Virus record (IMG/VR): IMGVR_UViG_3300046660_000087
Location: 1-42,508 of that record
From: a virus
Direction: 5' to 3' (one strand)
Length of the DNA: 42,508 nucleotides
The translations under genes were made by a program, and so were the position numbers. The notes under the pieces are model-generated. The model was not told the origin of the DNA and searched no databases. It worked only from the letters and a program-made list of their open reading frames with translations. Positions 14,755 to 21,265 of the stretch are shown one piece after another; the stretch's first letter is position 1, and each line of letters starts with the position of its first letter.

Positions 14755-15158
14755 TGACAGAACGCGACTGCAACACCTGTGCGCATCACGTTCAGGGAGG
14801 GACCCTCGATGATGTTCCTCTGCAGTGTTGGTCCTGCACCAGTTCGGAAACAAGAGGGGGCCAGGTGTTGCCCCAGTGGAAGCCGATTGGCCTCATCGTG
14901 ACTGAGGCGCGAGCAGCCGACAGCAATGCTCTAACCGCCCTCCAATCGCAAGTAGGAGGCTCGCACTACAAGGGCCTGAAGATTCAGCCGATGGAATACT
15001 CGATTGCCAACGGGCTCAACGCATGTGCCCACACAGCCATCAAGTACATCACCCGCAAGAAGGGAGACAAGGCCAAGCGGCTGGAGGACTTGGACAAGGC
15101 CATCCACTCCATCGAGCTGTACAAGCAGTTCATTCAGGACGGACTTCTGGAAGACTGA
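14754..15158 (+). CDS. DUF3310 protein with N-terminal Cys-rich domain (T7 gp1.7-like)
   Basis: The C-terminal 70 residues (HYKGLKIQPMEYSIANGL, then IKYITRKKGDKAKRLEDLDKAIHSIELY) match the DUF3310 domain. T7 gp1.7, which carries this domain, is a nucleotide kinase. The N-terminal 30 residues hold CNTC and CWSC pairs, probably a zinc ribbon absent from T7 gp1.7. A role in nucleotide supply is inferred from the family. Last gene of the replication block, just before a strong terminator. Confidence 0.8.
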   Translation: MTERDCNTCAHHVQGGTLDDVPLQCWSCTSSETRGGQVLPQWKPIGLIVTEARAADSNALTALQSQVGGSHYKGLKIQPMEYSIANGLNACAHTAIKYITRKKGDKAKRLEDLDKAIHSIELYKQFIQDGLLED

Positions 15159-15164
15159 GCAACT

Positions 15165-15203
15165 CCCCGGAAAGGCTTACTGGTTAACCTTCTCCGGGGT
15201 TTT
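15165..15203 (+). terminator. Rho-independent terminator closing the replication block
   Basis: CCCCGGA and TCCGGGG, extended by AGG and CCT across a single-base bulge or mismatch, form a stem with a loop of about a dozen bases, followed by TTTTA. It is immediately followed by phage promoter copy 4, a clean boundary between replication and virion genes. Confidence 0.8.
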
Positions 15204-15211
15204 AGCTGTTC

Positions 15212-15230
15212 TAAAAACTCACTCTCGCAG
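15212..15230 (+). promoter_or_regulatory. Phage RNA polymerase promoter motif, copy 4
   Basis: TAAAAACTCACTCTCGCAG, one mismatch to the consensus. It lies just after the terminator and ahead of the virion genes, the position of class III promoters in T7. Confidence 0.75.
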
Positions 15231-15273
15231 TTCCGCCGATCAACCTACTAATGATTCACTTAGGTATAGGCGC

Positions 15274-15459
15274 ATGACTCTCTCCGAAAGAATCGGACAG
15301 CTCCTCACTCCCGAGCTCCTCGGGCTCCTTGATGAGCTCCTCCCTCTTAGCCTCCCCGACCCTAAAGACCCGCCAGAAGTAATGTGGCACAAGGTTGGGC
15401 AGCGCTTCCTTATCGAAACCCTGCACGCTAAATATGCAGAGGTGAACGACCCCTCCTGA
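15274..15459 (+). CDS. Small hypothetical protein, 61 aa
   Basis: Not recognised. The N-terminal half is Leu-rich and probably helical (LTPELLGLLDELLPLSL). First gene of the virion operon. AGG is seen about nine bases upstream of the ATG. A virion or assembly function is possible by position. Confidence 0.6.
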   Translation: MTLSERIGQLLTPELLGLLDELLPLSLPDPKDPPEVMWHKVGQRFLIETLHAKYAEVNDPS

Positions 15460-15474
15460 GGTACTCCCCCGCAC

Positions 15475-15672
15475 ATGTGCACTAACCCTTCCGCACCGAA
15501 GCAGCAAGCTGTTGCTCCTGCTCAGACCCCCGCTCCGCTGGCTAACCCTGAGAACACCGCAAACAGCAACACTGCTGGTGGTCAACGGGCTGCCTCTACG
15601 GGCCGCAATGCCCTCCGCATTGACCTCAACACTCCCGCCAGCTCCGCTTCTGGCCTCGCCATCCCGCAGTAA
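15475..15672 (+). CDS. Virion/tail assembly protein, T7 gp7.3-like
   Basis: A 65-residue low-complexity protein (Ala, Pro, Asn, Gln) that begins MCTNPSAPKQQ and ends with a conserved-looking segment GRNALRIDLN...GLAIPQ. Position directly before the connector and this two-part plan fit T7 gp6.7/gp7.3, small virion proteins needed for tail assembly or adsorption. Sequence similarity is weak, so the call is mainly positional. TAATG overlap with the connector. Confidence 0.6.
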   Translation: MCTNPSAPKQQAVAPAQTPAPLANPENTANSNTAGGQRAASTGRNALRIDLNTPASSASGLAIPQ

Positions 15673-17234
15673 TGGATGCTGAGAAGGGCAGTCTCAAGGC
15701 ACGGTATGACAAGCTCAGCGGTGACCGCCTCACGTTCTTAGAGCGTAGCCGGGACTGCGCTAAGCTCACCATCCCCACCTTACTTCCGCCTGAAGGTTCC
15801 ACCAGCGCCACCAAGTTTCCTACCCCGTACCAATCCTTTGGTGCCCGTGCGGTGAACAACCTGGCCGCTAAGCTCCTTCTGGCTTTGCTCCCCCCGAACT
15901 CCCCGTTCTTCCGCTTGGTGGTCGATGATGCGACCATGCAGAAACTCACTGGCCGTCAGGATATGCGCGCCCAGATTGAGGATGCACTGAGTGGGATGGA
16001 GCGCTCGGTGATGAGCACGATTGAAACAAGCACCATCCGCACTTCTGCATTCGAAGGTATCAAGCTGCTCCTCGTGACTGGCAACGTGCTCTTCTTCTTG
16101 GCTCCCGGTGGGGGCATGAAGACATTCCGCCTGGACCGCTACGTGGTCAAGCGGGACCCGATGGGCAACGTGCTGGAACACGTCACGAAAGAGTGTGTCT
16201 CCCCGATGGAACTCCCGGACAACATCCGCGCTCAGGTCTTGGCCAATAAGTCAGCCAATGACAATGAGGATGTGGTTGACATCTACACCAGTGTCAAGCG
16301 GACCCCTTCCAACTGGGAGGTCTTCCAAGAGGCTAACGGGGTAGAGATTCCCGGAAGCCGTGGCACCTATCCGCTGGGAAAGTCCCCGTGGATTCCCCTC
16401 CGCTTCATCGCGGTGGATGGCGAAGACTATGGCCGCAGCTTTGTTGAGGAGTATCTGGGTGACATCAAATCCCTCAACGCTCTCCGCAAGGCCATCGTTC
16501 AGGGCTCCGCTGCTGCAGCTAAGGTCCTCTTCTTGGTCAAGCCGAATTCAACCACGAAGCTCCGCGTTCTTACTGAGAGCGAATCAGGAGCGGTGAAGGA
16601 GGGCAACGCCGAAGATGTGACCGTTCTTCAGATGCAGAAGCAGGCTGACTTCGCTATTGCCAAGCAGACGTGCGACACGATTACCCAAGAGCTTAGCTTT
16701 GCCTTCCTCCTGAACACCGCCATCCAGCGTAATGGTGAGCGTGTGACAGCAGAGGAAATCCGATACATGGCTAACGAGCTGGAGAGCTCTCTCGGTGGGG
16801 TCTACTCGACCCTGAGCCAGGAGTTCCAGCTACCTCTCGTACAGCGAGTGATGTTCCAGATGGAGCGCCAAGGGAAACTCCCGGTGCTGCCTGAAGGAAC
16901 CGTTAAGCCTGCCATCACCACTGGCATTGAAGCTATCGGACGTGGCAATGACCTCACGAAGCTGCAGCAGTTCATGACCTCTCTTGAGCAACTTGGTCCG
17001 CAAGTGGCACCCACTTACGTCAACATGGGTGACCTCATCAAGCGTACCGGTGCGTCACTGGGGATTGACATGAACGGCCTTATCAAGACCGATGAGCAGA
17101 TTGCGGCAGCAGAGCAGCAAGCTCAGATGCAGAACATGCTTCAGACCTTAGGCCCCAACGCTGTCAATCAGCTTGGTGGCATGGCTAAACAACACATGCA
17201 GGGCCAGCAACAAGCAGCCCCACAAGGACAGTAA
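15672..17234 (+). CDS. Head-tail connector (portal) protein, T7 gp8 type
   Basis: A 520-residue protein forming the ring at the capsid vertex through which DNA is packaged and ejected. T7 gp8 has 536 residues. Typical portions are the N-terminal LTFLERSRDCAKLTIPTLLPP, the central YGRSFVEEYLGDIKSLNALRKAI and the Gln-rich C-terminus. It is followed by scaffold and capsid genes in the normal order. Confidence 0.95.
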   Translation: MDAEKGSLKARYDKLSGDRLTFLERSRDCAKLTIPTLLPPEGSTSATKFPTPYQSFGARAVNNLAAKLLLALLPPNSPFFRLVVDDATMQKLTGRQDMRAQIEDALSGMERSVMSTIETSTIRTSAFEGIKLLLVTGNVLFFLAPGGGMKTFRLDRYVVKRDPMGNVLEHVTKECVSPMELPDNIRAQVLANKSANDNEDVVDIYTSVKRTPSNWEVFQEANGVEIPGSRGTYPLGKSPWIPLRFIAVDGEDYGRSFVEEYLGDIKSLNALRKAIVQGSAAAAKVLFLVKPNSTTKLRVLTESESGAVKEGNAEDVTVLQMQKQADFAIAKQTCDTITQELSFAFLLNTAIQRNGERVTAEEIRYMANELESSLGGVYSTLSQEFQLPLVQRVMFQMERQGKLPVLPEGTVKPAITTGIEAIGRGNDLTKLQQFMTSLEQLGPQVAPTYVNMGDLIKRTGASLGIDMNGLIKTDEQIAAAEQQAQMQNMLQTLGPNAVNQLGGMAKQHMQGQQQAAPQGQ

Positions 17235-17235
17235 T

Positions 17236-17406
17236 ATGGCAGATGCAATCCCGCTGGGTACTGAACCCACGGCTCCCGTAGACGTAGCCCCCGTAGTGGC
17301 CCCGAAGAAGGCCAAGAGTCCCGCTAAGGTTCTCGAAGATGGCTTCTCGATTCCTGAAGGCGCAGTGCAGCTTGACTCGCATGAAGCGTATCGGGTGGAC
17401 AATTAA
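17236..17406 (+). CDS. Small hypothetical protein between connector and scaffold, 56 aa
   Basis: Not recognised. Pro/Ala/Val-rich first half, then a short folded-looking segment (ISI-like FSIPEGAVQLDSHEAYRVDN). Starts one base after the connector stop and overlaps the scaffold start as TAATG, so it is produced with the head proteins. A head-associated role is likely by position only. Confidence 0.65.
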   Translation: MADAIPLGTEPTAPVDVAPVVAPKKAKSPAKVLEDGFSIPEGAVQLDSHEAYRVDN

Positions 17407-18233
17407 TGAGCCAAGAGAACGCAGCGGCAACACAAGCCACAGAAGGTCAACCGGCTCCGGGAACTCCTGAGTACGATGCAGCGATGGCAGCTAAGTATGA
17501 TGCTGCCACCGGCAATGCCCCGCAAGCTGAGGCTCCGGTTCGCCCCGCTCATGTTCCTGAGAAGTTCTGGAATGCTGAGACTGGCGCTATCGACACCGAA
17601 GCGTGGGCCAAGAGTTACACCGAGCTGGAGCAGAAGCAGTCTCAAGCGAAACCTGCTGATAGCCAGCAGGCTAGTTCGGAAAATGCAGAAGGTCAAGGCG
17701 AAGGTGCTAATGACGCTGCATCGAAGGCTCTTGAGTCGAAAGGTCTCAACCTCTCGGACTTCAGCAATGAGTTCGCTCAGGCTGGTGCCCTCTCGGAAGC
17801 CTCCTATCAGAAGCTCGAAGCTGCAGGCATTCCTAAGCCGATGGTTGATGCGTATATCGCAGGCCAGCAGGCTTTGGCGAATCAAGTCCGCGCTCAAGGC
17901 CTCGAAGCTGCAGGCGGTGAAGAGCAGTTCAACGCTATGGCAGCATGGGCCCGCAATGGTCTCACTCCTGGTGAGCTCGCTGCCTACAATCAGGCTGTCA
18001 CTACGGGAACGGTAGACCAGGCTAAGCTGGCCATCACTGGCCTCCGGGCTCGCTACGAAGCTGCCAATGGCCGTGAGCCCAACCTTCTCGGTGGCAACGC
18101 TGCAGCAGGCGGCCAAGCTGGCTACGGCTCGCGTGCAGAGATGGTCAAGGCAATGTCGGACCCGCGCTACCAGAAGGATGAAGCCTACCGTAAATCGGTG
18201 GAGAACAAACTGGCAGTCACCACGGCTTTCTAA
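17406..18233 (+). CDS. Capsid assembly scaffolding protein, T7 gp9 type
   Basis: A 275-residue acidic, Ala/Gln/Glu-rich, largely helical protein; scaffolds of this family guide prohead assembly and leave before packaging. The motif RPAHVPEKFWN followed by WAKSYTELEQKQ is seen in many T7-type scaffolds. T7 gp9 has 307 residues. Located between connector and capsid as usual. Confidence 0.92.
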   Translation: MSQENAAATQATEGQPAPGTPEYDAAMAAKYDAATGNAPQAEAPVRPAHVPEKFWNAETGAIDTEAWAKSYTELEQKQSQAKPADSQQASSENAEGQGEGANDAASKALESKGLNLSDFSNEFAQAGALSEASYQKLEAAGIPKPMVDAYIAGQQALANQVRAQGLEAAGGEEQFNAMAAWARNGLTPGELAAYNQAVTTGTVDQAKLAITGLRARYEAANGREPNLLGGNAAAGGQAGYGSRAEMVKAMSDPRYQKDEAYRKSVENKLAVTTAF

Positions 18234-18236
18234 TCA

Positions 18237-18485
18237 ATGCCTCAATCCGCAGTTAAAGGTGTCGCAGTGAACGCATCAGGCACGAAGGTGGCAACCGCTG
18301 CTGCCTTCGGCTCTGGCAAGCTGGACACCACGAAACCCGCTCTCGACCACAGCACGTTGGTCTCTCATGGGAGCCAGAAGATTACAGTGAAGTCAGCCAT
18401 CAACATGGGTCTACTTGCAAGAGATTCAAGTGATGCGCTGGTGGAACTGAACGCTGCTACGGCAGCAACGAAAGTAACGAAGTAA
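18237..18485 (+). CDS. Hypothetical head-region protein, 82 aa
   Basis: Not recognised. Ala/Thr/Ser-rich. Lies three bases after the scaffold stop and before the capsid leader. It could be a minor head protein or a small decoration protein, but no motif supports this. Confidence 0.65.
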   Translation: MPQSAVKGVAVNASGTKVATAAAFGSGKLDTTKPALDHSTLVSHGSQKITVKSAINMGLLARDSSDALVELNAATAATKVTK

Positions 18486-18642
18486 TACGGCATCACCCAT
18501 CTCTAAGCATTCCACGCAAGGAACACTTGGCCTCCCTGAGGGGAGACAACCATGCACACGTCCACGCCTAAGTCTGCTCTGAAGTGAACCCTCCAAGGCC
18601 ACCCTCTGGCCGCTCTTTCATTTCACATTGGATTTACCTCAA
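18486..18642 (+). other. Capsid leader without a gene; small hairpins
   Basis: No convincing gene. It contains a short hairpin (TCCC/GGGA around 18533-18542) and GGCCA/TGGCC around 18596-18611 followed by GCTCTTTC. These may be RNA processing or stability elements ahead of the strongly expressed capsid gene. No copy of the 19-bp promoter motif is present. Confidence 0.35.
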
Positions 18643-18798
18643 ATGGCAAACGCAACAGTCCTGGCCGGTGGTCAGATTAATGGTTCGGGCGCAACTGACG
18701 CTCTGTTCCTGAAGGTTTATGGCGGTGAAGTTCTCACGGCATTCGACCAAAACAACGTGGTCATGCCGCTGCATACCGTCCGCACTATCTCGTCTGGT
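18643..18798 (+). CDS. Major capsid protein, exon 1 (T7 gp10 type)
   Basis: The first 52 codons of the capsid gene, MANATVLAGG through TVRTISSG. The segment DALFLKVYGGEVLTAF matches the T7 gp10 N-terminus (KLALFLKVFGGEVLTAF). After codon 52 the frame meets a stop two codons into the intron, so without splicing only a 53-residue fragment is made. The exon ends with CGTCTGGT (18791-18798), which pairs with GCCTGACG in the intron to form P1. Spliced to 19435. Confidence 0.92.
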
Positions 18799-19434
18799 GA
18801 ATAAGCAGTTCACTCTTGCCTGACGTTAAACACCGCGTTAATTGCTGGGACACCCCTCAGGGGCAATCAGCAGCCAAGCCTGACCTAACGGCAGGAAGGT
18901 TCAACGACTATCCCGAAAGGGAGTAGGGAGAATGCTCTCCCCAAATGCGCGGCACTATCTTAAAAGGAAATAGCAATAGCAAAATGACGACGAAGGTCTG
19001 TCGTATTTGCCGGACTGAAAAGCCGCTTGGTGATTTTTATGAACGAAGGGACTCCGGCGTCCACCGTAATGAATGTAAAGAGTGCACAAAGGAATTGCAC
19101 CAATACAAGAAGTACGGGGTTTGTAACACCAAGTATGATGAAATGCTGACCGCCCAACATGGGAAATGCGCAATCTGCTCGTGCACGCTTAACAGCTCAC
19201 GATACACAAAACTCGCAATTGACCATGACCACAAGACCAATGAGGTCCGTGGACTTCTCTGTACCAATTGCAATACTGGCATTGGCCTGTTCAAAGACAG
19301 CCCGATTCGCCTATCCAGCGCTATTGAGTACCTGAAGCGGTTTGATAGTAAAGATATAGTCTGAGCTGTATGGCAACATACAGGTGGGTTAATTCCCCGG
19401 TAGGGCTTCGCAAGCCTTATTGAACATCGCACTG
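18799..19434 (+). ncRNA. Group I self-splicing intron in the capsid gene
   Basis: A 636-nt intron. P1: exon end CGUCUGGU pairs with GCCUGACG (18818-18825) through 7 of 8 positions, ending in the required U-G pair. P10: CACUCUU (18811-18817), directly upstream, pairs perfectly with the first seven bases of exon 2 (AAGAGUG). P4: UGCUG 18843-18847 with CAGCA 18868-18872. P5: CCCC/GGGG 18853-18863. P7: GACUA 18906-18910 with UAGUC 19357-19361. A P9-type hairpin at 19366-19383 has a 7-bp stem and GCAA loop. The last base is G. Joining 18798 to 19435 restores TVRTISSG-KSAQFP, as in T7 gp10 (ISSGKSAQFP). Confidence 0.95.
18984..19364 (+). CDS. Intron-encoded HNH homing endonuclease
   Basis: A 126-residue nuclease of the HNH / recombination endonuclease VII-like group. 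N-terminal CRIC and CKEC pairs (zinc), then CAIC, the catalytic core IDHDHKTNEVRGLLCTNCNTGIG. Such enzymes cut intron-less alleles and spread the intron. The ATG at 18984 has AAAGGAAA upstream; an in-frame ATG at 18945 is less likely. The gene fills the loop between the two P7 strands (P8 region), and its stop codon directly follows the 3' P7 strand. It looks more AT-rich than neighbouring genes, as expected for a mobile element. Confidence 0.92.
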   Translation: MTTKVCRICRTEKPLGDFYERRDSGVHRNECKECTKELHQYKKYGVCNTKYDEMLTAQHGKCAICSCTLNSSRYTKLAIDHDHKTNEVRGLLCTNCNTGIGLFKDSPIRLSSAIEYLKRFDSKDIV

Positions 19435-20220
19435 AAGAGTGCACAATTCCCTGCAACGTGGCGCGTCACTGGTGGTTACCACACTCCGGGCCAGGAAATC
19501 GTTGGTCAGACTTCCAACCTGAATGAACGCAATATCACGATTGATGACCTCCTGGTTTCGAGCGTGTTCATTGCTGACATTGATGAAGCGAAGTCGCACT
19601 TCGACTACCGCAGCATCTACTCGCAGGAAACGGGCCGCTTCTTGGCAGCGAACTGGGACAAGAACGTGATGCAGGTTATGGCTCTCGCAGCCCGTGCTTC
19701 GGCTACGGTTACGGGTGCTGTTGGCGGCACGGTTCTCACCTCGGCTACCACGCTGTACAAGACCTCGGCAACGGACCTCGCTGCTGGCATCTACGCTGCA
19801 GTCCAAGCGTTCGATGAGAAGGACATCCCGCAGACCAGCGAGAAGAGCGCTATGGTTCGCCCGGCTCAGTACTACCTGCTGGCCCAGAGCACGGCCCTCG
19901 TGAACCGAGATTGGGCTGATGGCAACGGCAATTACGGTACGGGCAAGATTCTCCGTATCGGTGGTGCCAACATCGTGAAGACGAATCACGTGCCCAGCAC
20001 GAACGTCACCACGGGCCCGACCGCTTACCAAGGCGACTTCACGAAGACGGCTGCAATCGTCACCACGAAGGAAGCTGTGGGTACGGTGAAGCTGCTGGAC
20101 CTGTCGATGCGCATGAGCTATGACGAGCGCCGCCTTGGCACGCTCATCGTGAGCAAATACGCAGTTGGCCATGGGATCCTTAGGCCGGAATGCGCAGTGG
20201 AACTGGTTACGACCTCGTAA
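19435..20220 (+). CDS. Major capsid protein, exon 2 (T7 gp10 type)
   Basis: Supplies the remaining 261 residues of a 313-residue capsid protein (T7 gp10A has 345). It starts KSAQFPATWRVTGGYHTPG and includes NITIDDLLVSSVFIADIDEAKSHFD (T7: VITIDGLLTADVLIYDIEDAMNHYD) and the C-terminal AVGTVKLLDLSM and YAVGHGILRPE, all diagnostic of HK97-fold T7 capsids. An ATG at 19420 in the intron is in frame but is not the biological start. The TAA stop at 20218-20220 directly abuts an in-frame HNH gene. Confidence 0.95.
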   Translation, partial: KSAQFPATWRVTGGYHTPGQEIVGQTSNLNERNITIDDLLVSSVFIADIDEAKSHFDYRSIYSQETGRFLAANWDKNVMQVMALAARASATVTGAVGGTVLTSATTLYKTSATDLAAGIYAAVQAFDEKDIPQTSEKSAMVRPAQYYLLAQSTALVNRDWADGNGNYGTGKILRIGGANIVKTNHVPSTNVTTGPTAYQGDFTKTAAIVTTKEAVGTVKLLDLSMRMSYDERRLGTLIVSKYAVGHGILRPECAVELVTTS

Positions 20221-20589
20221 TTGGAATCGAAGTGCTGCAGGAAATGCCGGGAGGTTAAACCCCTCTCGGACTTTGAATGGCGTAATGATAACAAGAAGTA
20301 TCGGACTGAATGTAGGCTCTGCCGCGCCGATTCCGTATGCGCTGCCCGCTACGGACTAACGGTTGACGAGCTTCACATAGTCTACGATCAGTTCGGACAT
20401 CAGTGCGCTATCTGTGGTGCTTCGGAGAGCAACAACACCTCTCACTACCGGCTGTCGATTGATCATTGTCACTCGACTGGTAGGGTCCGTGGTCTTCTAT
20501 GTTCCAGATGTAACACGGCTATAGGGCAGCTCCAGGATTCCCCTGTGCTGGCTCTGAAAGCCGCAGCCTATCTCGAAGCAAACTCGTAG
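20221..20589 (+). CDS. Second HNH endonuclease, directly after the capsid gene (TTG start)
   Basis: A 122-residue paralogue of the intron-encoded nuclease, with the same layout: CRKC and CRLC pairs, CAIC and the core IDHCHSTGRVRGLLCSRCNTAIG. It begins at the codon following the capsid TAA and is in the same frame. TTG is the only usual start that keeps the first Cys pair, and no ribosome binding site is visible, so expression would need termination-reinitiation or stop read-through. It lies before the capsid terminator and has no intron signals around it, so it looks like a free-standing mobile gene. Confidence 0.85.
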   Translation: MESKCCRKCREVKPLSDFEWRNDNKKYRTECRLCRADSVCAARYGLTVDELHIVYDQFGHQCAICGASESNNTSHYRLSIDHCHSTGRVRGLLCSRCNTAIGQLQDSPVLALKAAAYLEANS

Positions 20590-20596
20590 TACCCAT

Positions 20597-20638
20597 AAGG
20601 GGGATTCTCTGTTCATTCAGGGAGTCCCCCTTTTTTTC
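20597..20638 (+). terminator. Strong rho-independent terminator after capsid/HNH
   Basis: A 15-bp stem (AAGGGGGATTCTCTG with CAGGGAGTCCCCCTT, two G-U pairs, 6-base loop) followed by seven T. It matches the position of the T7 late terminator behind gene 10, which lowers expression of tail genes relative to capsid. Confidence 0.9.
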
Positions 20639-20662
20639 GTCTTTTTCACAGGTGATTCCCCA

Positions 20663-21265
20663 ATGGCATCCGCTTTGATGACCGAACTCGAAGCAGTGAA
20701 TATGTGTCTCGCTGCTATCGGAGAGTCTCCGGTCAACACCCTACAGAACACTGGCCTGGCAGACGTTGCATCCGCGCGCGCCAAGCTGCTTGAATTCAGC
20801 CGCACCGTTCAGTCCACAGGCTGGGCATTCAACACGGAAGAGATGTTCCCACTGCTGCGGAGCTCCGATGGCACCATCACGGCCCCCGCGAATTCCCTCA
20901 AGGTCTCCGTAGACCGCACAGTATCAAGCGCTCAGGTCTCCCTCCGTGGCCTCCGGTGTTACGACAAGGCCAACCACTCATACACCTTCACGCAGGACCT
21001 GAAGGCCACCGTGGTGTTCTTCCTGGACTGGGAAGAGCTCCCTCAGACTGCACGCCAGTACATTGCAGTGTGCGCTGCTCGCTCTTACCAAGGCACCAAC
21101 CTGAGCTCCGACACGTTGGACAAGCTCTCAGAGGATGACGAGGTAAAGGCGCTCATCGCACTTAAGGATGCTGAAGGTGATGATGGTGACTACAACATGT
21201 TTTATGACAGCTTCAGTGTGGCCGATGCGTGGCTGCGCCCAGAGGCAGCGGTGACCACGCGTTAA
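20663..21265 (+). CDS. Tail tubular protein A (T7 gp11 type)
   Basis: A 200-residue protein forming the ring between connector and tail nozzle. T7 gp11 has 196 residues. Typical opening LEAVNMCLAAIGESPVNTL and the WAFNTEE and YDKANHSYTF segments fit the family. Overlaps the nozzle gene start as TAATG. Confidence 0.93.
   Translation: MASALMTELEAVNMCLAAIGESPVNTLQNTGLADVASARAKLLEFSRTVQSTGWAFNTEEMFPLLRSSDGTITAPANSLKVSVDRTVSSAQVSLRGLRCYDKANHSYTFTQDLKATVVFFLDWEELPQTARQYIAVCAARSYQGTNLSSDTLDKLSEDDEVKALIALKDAEGDDGDYNMFYDSFSVADAWLRPEAAVTTR

Noticed and set aside
15672-16181. Minus-strand frames opposite the connector gene
   Set aside because: Shadows of the connector gene without support of their own.
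19420-19434. ATG at 19420 as an independent start of the capsid protein
   Set aside because: It lies in the 3' end of the intron. P1/P10 pairings and the T7 gp10 alignment show that exon 2 begins at 19435 and is joined to exon 1.
20221-20589. A second intron around the downstream HNH gene
   Set aside because: Capsid coding is complete before it and a terminator follows. No P1, P7 or other group I core sequences were found beside it.
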